Below, one piece after another: positions 1 through 5,876 of a DNA stretch of 7,133 nt. A model generated the notes under the pieces. The model was not told the DNA's origin and ran no database searches. It saw only the letters and a program-made list of their open reading frames with translations. Both the position numbers and the translations under genes were made by a program. Source of the stretch: Sulfuritalea sp. Its GTDB lineage: Bacteria; Pseudomonadota; Gammaproteobacteria; Burkholderiales; Rhodocyclaceae. The DNA lies in contig JAPLRA010000068.1 in NCBI GenBank assembly GCA_026399445.1, forward strand, positions 1 to 7,133. The letters are read 5' to 3'. The stretch's first letter is position 1. Every line of letters starts with the position of its first letter.

Positions 1-473
1 ATCGCCACGCGCTGGCGCTGGCCGCCGGACAGCGCGTCGGGCAGGCGCAGGGAAAAAGCTTCGAGCCCCACCCGCTGCAGCGCCGTCATCGTCTTCTCCT
101 TGCGCTCGCCGGCGGGCATGCCGAGCAGCATCAGCGGGTACTCGACGTTGTCGAACACCGTCATCACCGGCACCAGGTTGAAGCCCTGGAATATGAACCC
201 GACCTTCTCGCGGCGCAGGCGCGTCAGGCCGAGTTCATCGAGACCGTCGATGGCGATGCCACCGAGTTCCCGGCTGCCGGCGTCTTGCGTGTCGATCAGC
301 CCGCACAGGTTCAGCAGCGTGCTCTTGCCGCTGCCTGAAGGACCGGTGAGGGCGACCATTTCGCCGCTGCGCACATCCAGGCTGACGCCCTTCAATGCCT
401 CGACACGGGCCTCGCCGACCTGGTAGCTCTTGCGCAGGCCGCTCAGACGCACGGTGCAGGATTGCTGGCTCAT
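1..473 (-). CDS. ABC transporter ATP-binding protein, LolD/MacB type (C-terminus off the edge)
   Basis: Cytoplasmic ATPase subunit of an ABC exporter of the LolD/MacB/FtsE family, which couples ATP hydrolysis to an FtsX/MacB-like permease acting on lipoproteins or periplasmic substrates. About 157 residues are present. They include a Walker A motif (GPSGSGKS, about residues 44-51), the Q-loop in FIFQGFNLVP (Gln about 96) and the signature LSGGQRQR (about 148-155). The Walker B, D-loop and H-loop lie beyond base 1. The run VGFIFQGFNLVPVMTVFDNVEYPL is typical of the MacB/LolD branch. The ATG at 473-471 overlaps the TGA of the upstream gene as ATGA, so the two are probably one operon with coupled translation. 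The permease is expected next, outside the window. The family call is firm, but the substrate cannot be told. Confidence 0.93.
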   Translation of the reverse strand, partial: MSQQSCTVRLSGLRKSYQVGEARVEALKGVSLDVRSGEMVALTGPSGSGKSTLLNLCGLIDTQDAGSRELGGIAIDGLDELGLTRLRREKVGFIFQGFNLVPVMTVFDNVEYPLMLLGMPAGERKEKTMTALQRVGLEAFSLRLPDALSGGQRQRVA

Positions 474-911
474 TTTTCGGCCTCTTGCAGACGAGCTTCG
501 ATGGCGCCCAGTTCGGCCCGGAAACCGGCCGGAGCTGCAGTCAACAATGGACTGCGCCGTATTTCGGCGAGCATGGCTTTTCCGGCGGCACGGCGATGAA
601 AGAGGCCATCCGGCAAGGCGACGAACGTCGCGGCGGCCGCCAGACGCGTCAGCAAGCTGGTGGGCGTCCCCCGCACCAGCAGGCGGTCGTGCTCGGGCCG
701 CAGCGATGCAAGGGCTTGATCAATCTGATCGAGTCCCTGCTCGGTAAACTTCAGTTTGTTCCACGGCAGCCACGCCGCCTTGCTGGGCGAGGGCTGTTTC
801 AAAAGCGACATCGCTCGCGACCTGATCCGTGGCTTGCGATGCGTAACCGGCAAAGGGAAACAGGAACAGGGCCAGCAGCGCCAACCGGGTGCGAGAAGCA
901 AGAAATTTCAT
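470..911 (-). pseudogene. Small exported protein of unknown function, reading frame broken by an apparent +1 shift
   Basis: Translation from the ATG at 911-909 has a good ribosome site (GGAGG about ten bases upstream) and gives a clear signal peptide: MKFLASR, a hydrophobic LALLALFLFPF core, then an AGYASQA cleavage region. That frame stops at 722-720 after about 63 residues. The next frame is open down to the stop at 470, has strong GC in third codon positions from about 811 on, and encodes a charged segment (AAWLPWNKLKFTEQGLDQID onward, ending ARLQEAEK). Joining the two needs one base removed, for example from the AAAA at 801-804 (TTTT on the coding strand), giving a protein of about 146 residues. 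It sits directly upstream of the ABC ATPase with an ATGA overlap, so it is probably an accessory protein of that transporter. I do not recognise its family. A separate cytoplasmic ORF starting at the ATG near 811 is possible, but it has no good ribosome site. Confidence 0.6.
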
Positions 912-942
912 GATAAGGACCTCCACTTGTTTGAGTGAGGCC

Positions 943-971
943 ATGCTAGAAGGCGGTTGCAGAGTCGTCAG
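943..971 (-). promoter_or_regulatory. Possible sigma70 promoter for the exported protein/ABC operon
   Basis: Reading the minus strand, CTGACG (971-966) and TAGCAT (948-943) are separated by 17 bases. Each matches four of six consensus positions. The likely start of transcription is about 936, which leaves a leader of about 25 bases carrying the GGAGG site. This rests on position and a moderate match only. Confidence 0.35.
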
Positions 972-1090
972 CTGGTTTGGGACGAATTGCAGATAGCGCG
1001 GCGTGAATGGCGCACACGGGCGATGAAAGGAGGGCGTTTGGCGCGGGCTGCCTTGTTTCACCTCGCCACGGCAAACGGGGACGGTATCCC

Positions 1091-1118
1091 TTGCGGACAG
1101 GCTCGCCATCGGTAGAAT
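1091..1118 (+). promoter_or_regulatory. Probable argB promoter
   Basis: TTGCGG (1091-1096) and TAGAAT (1113-1118) are 16 bases apart. The -10 matches five of six consensus positions and the -35 three of six. Transcription would begin near 1125, about 27 bases before the argB ATG. The same TAGAAT hexamer stands in front of the cytochrome c4 gene. Confidence 0.45.
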
Positions 1119-1151
1119 GGGCGAAGTTATCACTTGCTCTCGCCGACACCC

Positions 1152-2036
1152 ATGACCGAAAAGCTCTCTCCCACCGCCAAGGCAGGCGTTCTGGCCGAGG
1201 CCCTGCCTTATATCAAGCGCTTCCACGGCAAGACCATCGTGGTCAAGTACGGCGGCAACGCGATGACGGACGAACACCTGAAACAGTGTTTCGCCCGCGA
1301 TGTGGTGCTGCTCAAGCTGGTCGGCATGAACCCGGTAGTGGTGCATGGCGGCGGCCCGCAGATTGAAAGCCTGCTCGCCCGCGTCGGCAAGAAGGGCAAG
1401 TTCGTCCAGGGCATGCGGGTGACCGATGCCGAAACCATGGATCTGGTCGAAATGGTACTGGGCGGCCAAGTGAACAAGGAGATCGTCAACCTGATCAACC
1501 AGCACGGCGGCAAGGCCGTGGGCCTCACCGGCAAGGACGGCAACTTCATCCGCGCCAAGAAGCTGATGATGGAAAACAAGGATGGCTCCGGCGATCTGAT
1601 CGACATCGGTCAGGTCGGCGACATCGTCTCGATCGACCCCAGCCTTATCGCGCTGCTGGATACCGGCGCTTTCATCCCGGTGATCGCCCCGATCGGTGTC
1701 GGCAGCGAGGGTGAAACCTACAACATCAATGCCGATGTCGTTGCCGGCAAGATCGCCGAAGTCCTGAAGGCGGAAAAGCTCGTGCTGCTGACCAACACGC
1801 CTGGGGTGCTGGACCAGGCAGGGAAGCTGATCACCGGCATTACGCCCAAGCAGATCGACGACATGGTGGCCGACGGCACGCTGTCGGGCGGTATGCTGCC
1901 CAAGATCAGCTCGGCGCTGGACGCGGCGAGGAGCGGCGTGAAGGGCGTACACATCATCGATGGCCGCGTAGAGCACGCGCTGTTGCTGGAAATTCTCACC
2001 GACGAAGGCGTCGGTACCTTGATCAAGTCAAAGTGA
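1152..2036 (+). CDS. argB: Acetylglutamate kinase
   Basis: Phosphorylates N-acetyl-L-glutamate with ATP, the second step of arginine synthesis by the acetylated pathway, in the cytoplasm. The 294-residue product has the usual length of 290-300. It shows the amino-acid-kinase landmarks: KYGGNAM (about residues 32-38) at the nucleotide site, HGGGPQI (65-71) at the substrate site, GMRVTDAETMD, VNLINQHGG, GLTGKDG, NINADVVAGKIAEVLKAEK, and GGMLPKISSALDAA near the C-terminus. I chose the ATG at 1152. An in-frame TTG at 1134 would add six residues, but MTEKLSP looks like the natural start. No strong Shine-Dalgarno precedes it. slmA follows after 7 bases, so the two are probably cotranscribed. No internal gap or missing motif was seen. 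Confidence 0.97.
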   Translation: MTEKLSPTAKAGVLAEALPYIKRFHGKTIVVKYGGNAMTDEHLKQCFARDVVLLKLVGMNPVVVHGGGPQIESLLARVGKKGKFVQGMRVTDAETMDLVEMVLGGQVNKEIVNLINQHGGKAVGLTGKDGNFIRAKKLMMENKDGSGDLIDIGQVGDIVSIDPSLIALLDTGAFIPVIAPIGVGSEGETYNINADVVAGKIAEVLKAEKLVLLTNTPGVLDQAGKLITGITPKQIDDMVADGTLSGGMLPKISSALDAARSGVKGVHIIDGRVEHALLLEILTDEGVGTLIKSK

Positions 2037-2043
2037 ATCCGCC

Positions 2044-2631
2044 ATGAACGAAGCCCGCGCTGCCAAGGTTGGTGAAAAGAAGCTGCTGATCCTGCAAACC
2101 ATTGCCGAAATGCTGGAACGCCCGGCCGTGGAGAAAGTCACCACGGCCCTGCTCGCCAAGCAGCTCAAGGTTTCGGAAGCGGCGCTTTACCGTCACTTCG
2201 CCAGCAAGGCGCAGATGTACGAGGGGCTGATCGAGTTCATCGAGAGCGGCGTGTTTTCAGTGATCACCCAGATCGAAGCCGCCGAGGAATCGGGGCTCAA
2301 GCAGGCCGAGGCCATCGTCGCTTCGCTGTTGCGCTTCGCGCAGAAGAACCGGGGGCTGACCCGCGTCCTGGTCGGCGACGCGCTGGTGCATGAGAACCCG
2401 CGTCTGCAAGCACGCATCACCCAGCTCCTGGATCGCATCGAATCGACGCTCAAGCAATGCCTCAAAGTCGCCTCGGCGCAAGGCGCGCTGGCGGCCGAGC
2501 ACGATTTTTCCGCCCATGCCGACCTGCTGGTTTGCTATACGCTGGGCCGCTGGCAGCGCTTCGTAAAAAGCGGTTTCAAGGACGACCCACTGGCGAACTG
2601 GTCGGCGCAGTGGCCGATACTGGCTCGATAA
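2044..2631 (+). CDS. slmA: Nucleoid occlusion factor SlmA, TetR family
   Basis: SlmA binds specific chromosomal sites and, when DNA-bound, antagonises FtsZ polymerisation, so that the septum does not form over the nucleoid. The 195-residue product is close to the usual 195-200. A TetR-type helix-turn-helix covers about residues 33-55 (TTALLAKQLKVSEAALYRHF, then ASK). The all-helical dimerisation domain includes SLLRFAQKNRGLTRVLVGDAL and ends in the typical YTLGRWQRFVKSGFKDDPL. These stretches separate SlmA from ordinary TetR repressors. The ATG lies 7 bases after the argB stop with no clear ribosome site, which suggests cotranscription and perhaps translational coupling. The stop codon lies 4 bases from that of convergent hemB. 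Confidence 0.95.
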   Translation: MNEARAAKVGEKKLLILQTIAEMLERPAVEKVTTALLAKQLKVSEAALYRHFASKAQMYEGLIEFIESGVFSVITQIEAAEESGLKQAEAIVASLLRFAQKNRGLTRVLVGDALVHENPRLQARITQLLDRIESTLKQCLKVASAQGALAAEHDFSAHADLLVCYTLGRWQRFVKSGFKDDPLANWSAQWPILAR

Positions 2632-2635
2632 CGGG

Positions 2636-3571
2636 TCAAGCCTTCAGCAGCGTCGCCGCCTCCAGCGCGAAGTACGTCAGTATTCCGTCGCAGCCGGCGC
2701 GCTTGAACGAAAGCAGCGCCTCCATCATCACCGCATCATGCGCCAGCCAGCCGTTCTGCGCGGCAGCCTTGAGCATCGCATATTCGCCGCTGACCTGGTA
2801 GGCATAGGTCGGCACGCCGAATTCGTCCTTCACGCGGCGCACGATGTCGAGGTAGGGCATCCCCGGCTTGACCATCACCATGTCGGCGCCTTCGTCGATG
2901 TCCAGTGCCACTTCACGCAGCGCCTCATCGGTGTTGGCGGGGTCCATCTGGTAAGTGTATTTGTTGCCCTTCAGGATGCGGGTGTGGATCAGTTTCTCGG
3001 CATCGAGCACGGCGCGGATGCGGCCTATGCGTCCGTCCATCATGTCGGACGGGGCCACCACGTCGGCGCCGGCGCGCGCGTGGCACAGCGCCTGTTTCGC
3101 CAGCGCTTCCAGCGTCTCGTCGTTCATCACATAGGCGCGCGGATCGGCCGGGTCGATCAGGCCATCCTGCCCATGACTGGTGTAGGGGTCGAGCGCGACG
3201 TCGGTGATCACACCGAGTTCGGGAAACTCCTGTTTGAGGCGCGCCACGACGGTCGGCACCAGGCCGGCCGGATTCCAGGCTTCTTCCGCCCCCTGGGTCT
3301 TCCTGCTGCTGTCCACCACCGGGAACAGGGCCAGCGCCGGCACACCCAGCTTCAGTGCCTTTTCGGCGACCGGCAACAGGCGATCCAGCGACATGCGCTC
3401 GACCCCGGGCATTGAGGCAACCGCCTCGGTCCGCCCCGCACCCTCAAGGACAAAAACCGGATAAATCAGATCGTTGGCGGTGAGTGTGTGCTCACGCATC
3501 AGACGCCGCGAGAAGTCGTCGCGGCGCATGCGACGCATCCGGGACTTCGGAAATACACCTTTTGGAATCAT
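2636..3571 (-). CDS. hemB: Delta-aminolevulinic acid dehydratase (porphobilinogen synthase), with an apparent internal deletion
   Basis: HemB condenses two 5-aminolevulinate molecules into porphobilinogen in haem synthesis. The start MIPKGVFPKSRMRRMRRDDF is typical. The metal-site motif DVALDPYTSHGQDG (about residues 124-137) has Asp where zinc enzymes have Cys, so this is the magnesium-type enzyme. The Schiff-base lysine lies in VMVKPGMPYLD (Lys about 235). The C-terminus (ILTYFALEAATLLKA) is complete. At 311 residues it is about 25 shorter than the usual 335-337. The gap falls between ...IHTRIL (residue 200, about base 2972) and KGNKYTYQMDPAN. There the family has a segment resembling YSAKYASSFYGPFRDA that carries the other active-site lysine (Lys205 in the Pseudomonas aeruginosa enzyme). 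As written, the protein should be inactive. Identity is certain, and the deletion is judged from remembered family sequences. Its start codon faces the candidate small RNA. Confidence 0.95.
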   Translation of the reverse strand: MIPKGVFPKSRMRRMRRDDFSRRLMREHTLTANDLIYPVFVLEGAGRTEAVASMPGVERMSLDRLLPVAEKALKLGVPALALFPVVDSSRKTQGAEEAWNPAGLVPTVVARLKQEFPELGVITDVALDPYTSHGQDGLIDPADPRAYVMNDETLEALAKQALCHARAGADVVAPSDMMDGRIGRIRAVLDAEKLIHTRILKGNKYTYQMDPANTDEALREVALDIDEGADMVMVKPGMPYLDIVRRVKDEFGVPTYAYQVSGEYAMLKAAAQNGWLAHDAVMMEALLSFKRAGCDGILTYFALEAATLLKA

Positions 3572-3603
3572 TGGCTTAGCCTTGAAAAAATTTTCAGAAT
3601 TAC

Positions 3604-3631
3604 TTGAACTTTAACGCAAAGAACCTATCAT
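3604..3631 (+). promoter_or_regulatory. Possible promoter of the intergenic small RNA
   Basis: TTGAAC (3604-3609; four of six to consensus) and TATCAT (3626-3631; five of six) are 16 bases apart, in an AT-rich patch between hemB and engB. Transcription would begin near 3639. No coding gene lies downstream on this strand before the terminator at 3719-3757. On the opposite strand the same bases read TATGAT, so the patch could also serve hemB, but I found no matching -35 for that. Confidence 0.42.
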
Positions 3632-3638
3632 ATTCAGT

Positions 3639-3757
3639 AGATGGCGGCGAACCTTGTTCCCGTTGTCTCCCGCTTCACCTCCCTGAGCGGGTGCCTTGAA
3701 CATTTCAAGGTGTTTTCGCCCTCGACCTTCTCCCCTTTGGTCGAGGGTTTTTATTTT
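3639..3757 (+). ncRNA. Candidate structured small RNA, about 120 nt
   Basis: This stretch lies between the promoter-like pair at 3604-3631 and a terminator hairpin. A closing stem pairs GGCGA (3646-3650) with TCGCC (3716-3720) and ACCTTG (3651-3656) with CAAGGT (3706-3711), leaving a four-base bulge. Inside, CCCGCT (3669-3674) pairs with AGCGGG (3686-3691) around an 11-base loop that contains ACCTCC, the complement of a Shine-Dalgarno sequence. An alternative hairpin, CCTTGAA/TTCAAGG (3694-3700/3704-3710), competes with the closing stem. The terminator loop is also C-rich (CTCCCC). Small RNAs with C-rich loops often block ribosome sites, so a trans-acting regulator is the guess. No known family is recognised. 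CCTTGAA followed by TTCAAGG faintly recalls 6S RNA, but the transcript is too short for that. Confidence 0.45.
3719..3757 (+). terminator. Intrinsic terminator (plus strand)
   Basis: CCCTCGACC (3719-3727) pairs perfectly with GGTCGAGGG (3739-3747) around an 11-base loop, followed by TTTTTATTTT. It would end the candidate small RNA. On the minus strand the same hairpin is not followed by T residues, so it does not serve engB. Confidence 0.75.
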
Positions 3758-3780
3758 GGCTTCGCCAAAATAAAAACCCT
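3744..3780. repeat. Perfect 17-base inverted repeat with a 3-base loop
   Basis: The left arm 3744-3760 (AGGGTTTTTATTTTGGC) is the exact reverse complement of the right arm 3764-3780, with TTC between them. The left arm contains the last four bases of the terminator stem and its whole T tract, so this hairpin and the terminator cannot both form fully. It may be an alternative structure at the RNA 3' end, a transcription barrier for reads from engB, or an inverted duplication of the T-tract region. Confidence 0.85.
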
Positions 3781-3804
3781 GCCGGGACAGATTCGCTGAC
3801 TTCG

Positions 3805-4422
3805 TCACGCGCTTGAAACCATCGTTCCGTTAGCCTCCAGCCATTTCCCTATCACCTGCTCGGCTTCATCCATGCCGGTCTTCTTCAGGCTGGAAAACAT
3901 CTGCACGGTGACCTGCCCACCGAAGTCGGCGAGCGCAGCACGCGTCTCGCGCAGGGTCTTGGTCTGCTCCTGGCGCGTGAGCTTGTCCGACTTCGTCAGC
4001 AGGCAGTGGATCGGTCGCCCCGTGGGGCCAAACCATCCGATCATTTTCCAGTCGAGTTCGGTCAGAGGGCGCCGCGAATCCATGATCAGCACCAGACCGA
4101 CAAGGTTGGACCGGCATGTCAGATAGTGTTCCAGCAGGCCTTGCCACTGCAAACGGACCGCCAACGGCACCTGAGCATAGCCATATCCCGGCAAGTCGAC
4201 CAGCGCAGCGCCATTTCTCATGCGAAACAGGTTGATCAGTTGCGTGCGGCCCGGTGTCTTGGAGACGAAGGCCAGCCGCGTGTGGCCGACCAGGGTATTG
4301 ATAGCACTGGACTTTCCGGAATTCGAGCGGCCGGCGAAAGCGATCTCGACGCCCGCGGGAGGGGGCAAGCCGCTGGGCTGGGCTACTGAGATTTCGAAGG
4401 TGGCGTGGCGGAATACGGACAT
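3805..4422 (-). CDS. engB: Ribosome biogenesis GTP-binding protein EngB (YihA/YsxC)
   Basis: A small TRAFAC GTPase needed for assembly of the large ribosomal subunit. The 205-residue product has the usual length and all G motifs: P-loop GRSNSGKSS (about residues 31-39), the switch region KTPGRTQLIN (55-64), DLPGYGYA (76-83), TKSDKL (143-148) and the C-terminal FSSLKKTG (176-183). MSVFRHATFEISVA is the usual betaproteobacterial start, although the bases just upstream of the ATG are a C run (ATCCCCCC) with no Shine-Dalgarno, so initiation may be leaderless or weak. It is divergent from the cytochrome c4 gene across 120 bases, a pairing I recall as common in betaproteobacteria. No obvious minus-strand terminator follows it, so some transcripts may reach hemB. 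Confidence 0.96.
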   Translation of the reverse strand: MSVFRHATFEISVAQPSGLPPPAGVEIAFAGRSNSGKSSAINTLVGHTRLAFVSKTPGRTQLINLFRMRNGAALVDLPGYGYAQVPLAVRLQWQGLLEHYLTCRSNLVGLVLIMDSRRPLTELDWKMIGWFGPTGRPIHCLLTKSDKLTRQEQTKTLRETRAALADFGGQVTVQMFSSLKKTGMDEAEQVIGKWLEANGTMVSSA

Positions 4423-4464
4423 GGGGGGGATGCTTCACAGATACGCCGCCGGGGCCGGCTGACG

Positions 4465-4493
4465 TGGAGAAATGGGACGAGCTGGGATAGAAT
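4465..4493 (+). promoter_or_regulatory. Probable cytochrome c4 promoter
   Basis: TGGAGA (4465-4470; four of six) and TAGAAT (4488-4493; five of six) are 17 bases apart. Transcription would begin near 4500, giving a leader of about 43 bases that ends in the GAGGAG ribosome site at 4528-4533. Confidence 0.45.
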
Positions 4494-4542
4494 ATCAGGT
4501 TTACAATTTCCGAATCCCGGAGTCTCCGAGGAGTTTTTGTCC

Positions 4543-5184
4543 ATGAAGCGTTCCCTCCTTACCCTGCTGTGCGCCATGACTACATTCGGCGCTCAGGCGG
4601 CCGATACCCACAAGGCAGCCCCCAAGGGCGACGCCGCCCGCGGCCAGGCCATCGTCGCCACCGTCTGCGTTGCCTGTCATGGTCCGGATGGCAACAGCCC
4701 ACTGGCTGCCAACCCCAAGCTGGCGGGACAACACTCCGAGTATCTGCTCAAGCAGATGCAGAACTTCAAGGCCGTCGACGGCAAGCAGCCTGAGCGTGTC
4801 AGCCCGATCATGAACGGCATGATTGCCGCTTACGACGAGGGCCAGATGCGCGATCTCGCAGCATATTTTGCGACGCAGACCCAGAAGGGCGAAGCGGCGA
4901 AAAGCGGTGAAACCATCGCGTTGGGCCGGAAGCTGTATCGCGGCGGCGATCAGTCCAAGGGGCTGCCCGCCTGCGCCGCGTGTCACGGCCCGGCCGGCGC
5001 CGGTATCCCCGCGCAATACCCGCGCATCGGCGGCCAGTTTGCCGAATATACCGAGGTGCAGTTGAAGAGTTTTCGCGAAGGCACTCGCGCCAACGACCCC
5101 AACAAGATGATGCGCATGGTCGCGATCAAGATGACCGATGCAGAAATCAAGGCCGTGGCCGACTACATCGCCGGCCTGCACTAG
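4543..5184 (+). CDS. Di-haem cytochrome c4, periplasmic
   Basis: An exported electron carrier with two c-type haems, usually passing electrons from the bc1 complex to terminal oxidases such as cbb3. The ATG at 4543 follows GAGGAG by nine bases and starts a signal peptide (MKRSLLTLLCAMTTFGAQA, probably cut before AD at about residue 20). The frame is open further upstream to 4405, but that part lacks a start context and a signal. The haem sites are CVACH (about 42-46) and CAACH (about 144-148). Axial Met candidates are the MNGM pair (90-93) in the first domain and the MMRMVAIKM stretch (189-197) in the second. The repeated halves, each about 90 residues with GxKL/PRIGGQ elements, and the total of 213 residues are typical of c4. 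A strong terminator follows 19 bases after the stop, so it is probably transcribed alone. Confidence 0.95.
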   Translation: MKRSLLTLLCAMTTFGAQAADTHKAAPKGDAARGQAIVATVCVACHGPDGNSPLAANPKLAGQHSEYLLKQMQNFKAVDGKQPERVSPIMNGMIAAYDEGQMRDLAAYFATQTQKGEAAKSGETIALGRKLYRGGDQSKGLPACAACHGPAGAGIPAQYPRIGGQFAEYTEVQLKSFREGTRANDPNKMMRMVAIKMTDAEIKAVADYIAGLH

Positions 5185-5203
5185 AAGTCTTCGCTTCGAT
5201 CAA

Positions 5204-5240
5204 GGGCGGCCCGAAGGCATTCGGGCCGCCCTTTGTTTTT
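5204..5240 (+). terminator. Strong intrinsic terminator after cytochrome c4
   Basis: A perfect 12-base stem, GGGCGGCCCGAA (5204-5215) with TTCGGGCCGCCC (5220-5231), closes a four-base loop. TTTGTTTTT follows at 5232-5240. Confidence 0.92.
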
Positions 5241-5244
5241 GCCT

Positions 5245-5316
5245 GCCCCCGGAGGGGAATTCCAGGCACGCAAAGCGAAGGCCCCCGAAGGGGCATCCCC
5301 GTGATGCAAAGCAACC
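5245..5316. repeat. Two tandem degenerate 36-base repeat units
   Basis: Units 5245-5280 and 5281-5316 match at 26 of 36 positions when aligned without gaps. Each opens with GCCCCCG followed by a G/A-A run and GGGG, a short palindrome that folds as CCCC-tetraloop-GGGG on the minus strand. Each carries GCAAAGC near its end. They lie between the cytochrome terminator and the 3' end of the hemerythrin gene and look like a short dispersed intergenic repeat. No T tract follows on the minus strand, so they are not a standard terminator for the hemerythrin gene. Confidence 0.65.
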
Positions 5317-5349
5317 ACTGGTCAGTCGAGTCGATCCCCTGCGCAGTGC

Positions 5350-5763
5350 CTATGTTGCCGAAGCGCCTGACAATTCCGGAAACTCCTTGGTGACATACGC
5401 CGCATAGTCCCTGTCACTGGCCAGCACGTGACGGACGAACCAGTCTTCGAAGAAACCGACCAGGTTCTCGCCCGACGGCTTGCCTTTCAGTTGATCTTCC
5501 AGCGTGGTGATCTGGTCGATGAGTCTTGCGTGCGAACCGCAATGGGTGTCGCGGTCCGGATACCGGACTATTTCCAGCAGAGCCTCCTCGACAGCCAAAT
5601 GAAACTTCATGTATTCCGTCAGCTGCGTCAGGAAGAAATGCAGGATGTGCCAGGGATCCCTTTTTGCGACCGAGTTTTCGATGGCCAGCAGATGCTCGAA
5701 GATCTGCTTGTGCTGCTTGTCGATCGCGTCGATACCGATCGCAAAACTGTTATCCCACTTCAT
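5350..5763 (-). CDS. Bacteriohemerythrin (single-domain O2-binding di-iron protein)
   Basis: A four-helix hemerythrin whose non-haem di-iron centre binds O2. Roles proposed for the family are oxygen delivery to enzymes, storage or sensing. The 137-residue product has the expected ligands: His18 in DAIDKQH, His55 and Glu59 in FHLAVEE, His74 and His78 in the YPDRDTHCGSH region, and His112 with Asp117 in HVLASDRD. All positions are counted from the first Met. A ribosome site, GGAAGGA, lies about seven bases before the ATG. There are no added sensor domains or membrane segments, so it is probably a soluble cytoplasmic protein. A TACAAT at 5829-5824 could be its -10, but no good -35 goes with it. 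Presence of this gene beside cytochrome c4 suits a microaerobic or facultative lifestyle. Confidence 0.93.
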   Translation of the reverse strand: MKWDNSFAIGIDAIDKQHKQIFEHLLAIENSVAKRDPWHILHFFLTQLTEYMKFHLAVEEALLEIVRYPDRDTHCGSHARLIDQITTLEDQLKGKPSGENLVGFFEDWFVRHVLASDRDYAAYVTKEFPELSGASAT

Positions 5764-5876
5764 TGTCTGTTCCTTCCGGCGGTCAGCAGGCTGTTTTCCG
5801 GCAACTCGTTTTCGTCAGCGCGGATTGTAGCGGCAGCGGTTGATACAAGGTCGGCGTCCGCCGAGTATCGGATACT

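Noticed and set aside
720..1976. A 418-codon open frame on the minus strand across argB
   Set aside because: Most of it is the antisense shadow of argB and the promoter region. Only its last 63 codons, from the ATG at 911, have a ribosome site and a signal peptide, and these are reported as part of the broken exported-protein gene.
2905..3415. Plus-strand ORFs of 86-225 codons opposite hemB
   Set aside because: These are shadow frames of GC-rich coding DNA, lacking start signals or recognisable protein features.
3639..3757. 6S RNA
   Set aside because: The CCTTGAA and TTCAAGG arms recall part of 6S RNA, but the span between promoter and terminator is about 120 nt against about 180 nt, and I could not fit the long closing stem and central bubble. 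It is kept only as an unclassified candidate.
3611..3808. A 65-codon minus-strand ORF after engB, starting with GTG over the engB stop
   Set aside because: It lies across the terminator, the inverted repeat and the candidate RNA. Its peptide is simply the translation of these palindromes and has no family-like features.
4405..4542. An N-terminal extension of cytochrome c4 by 46 codons
   Set aside because: It would bury the signal peptide inside the protein and run through the promoter and leader. The ATG at 4543 has the GAGGAG site and starts the signal peptide.
5190..5407. ORFs running through the cytochrome terminator and the 36-base repeats (peptides with PPEGNSRHAK and PPKGHPRDAK)
   Set aside because: These are translations of repeat DNA and a terminator stem, with no ribosome site and codon use unlike the neighbouring genes.
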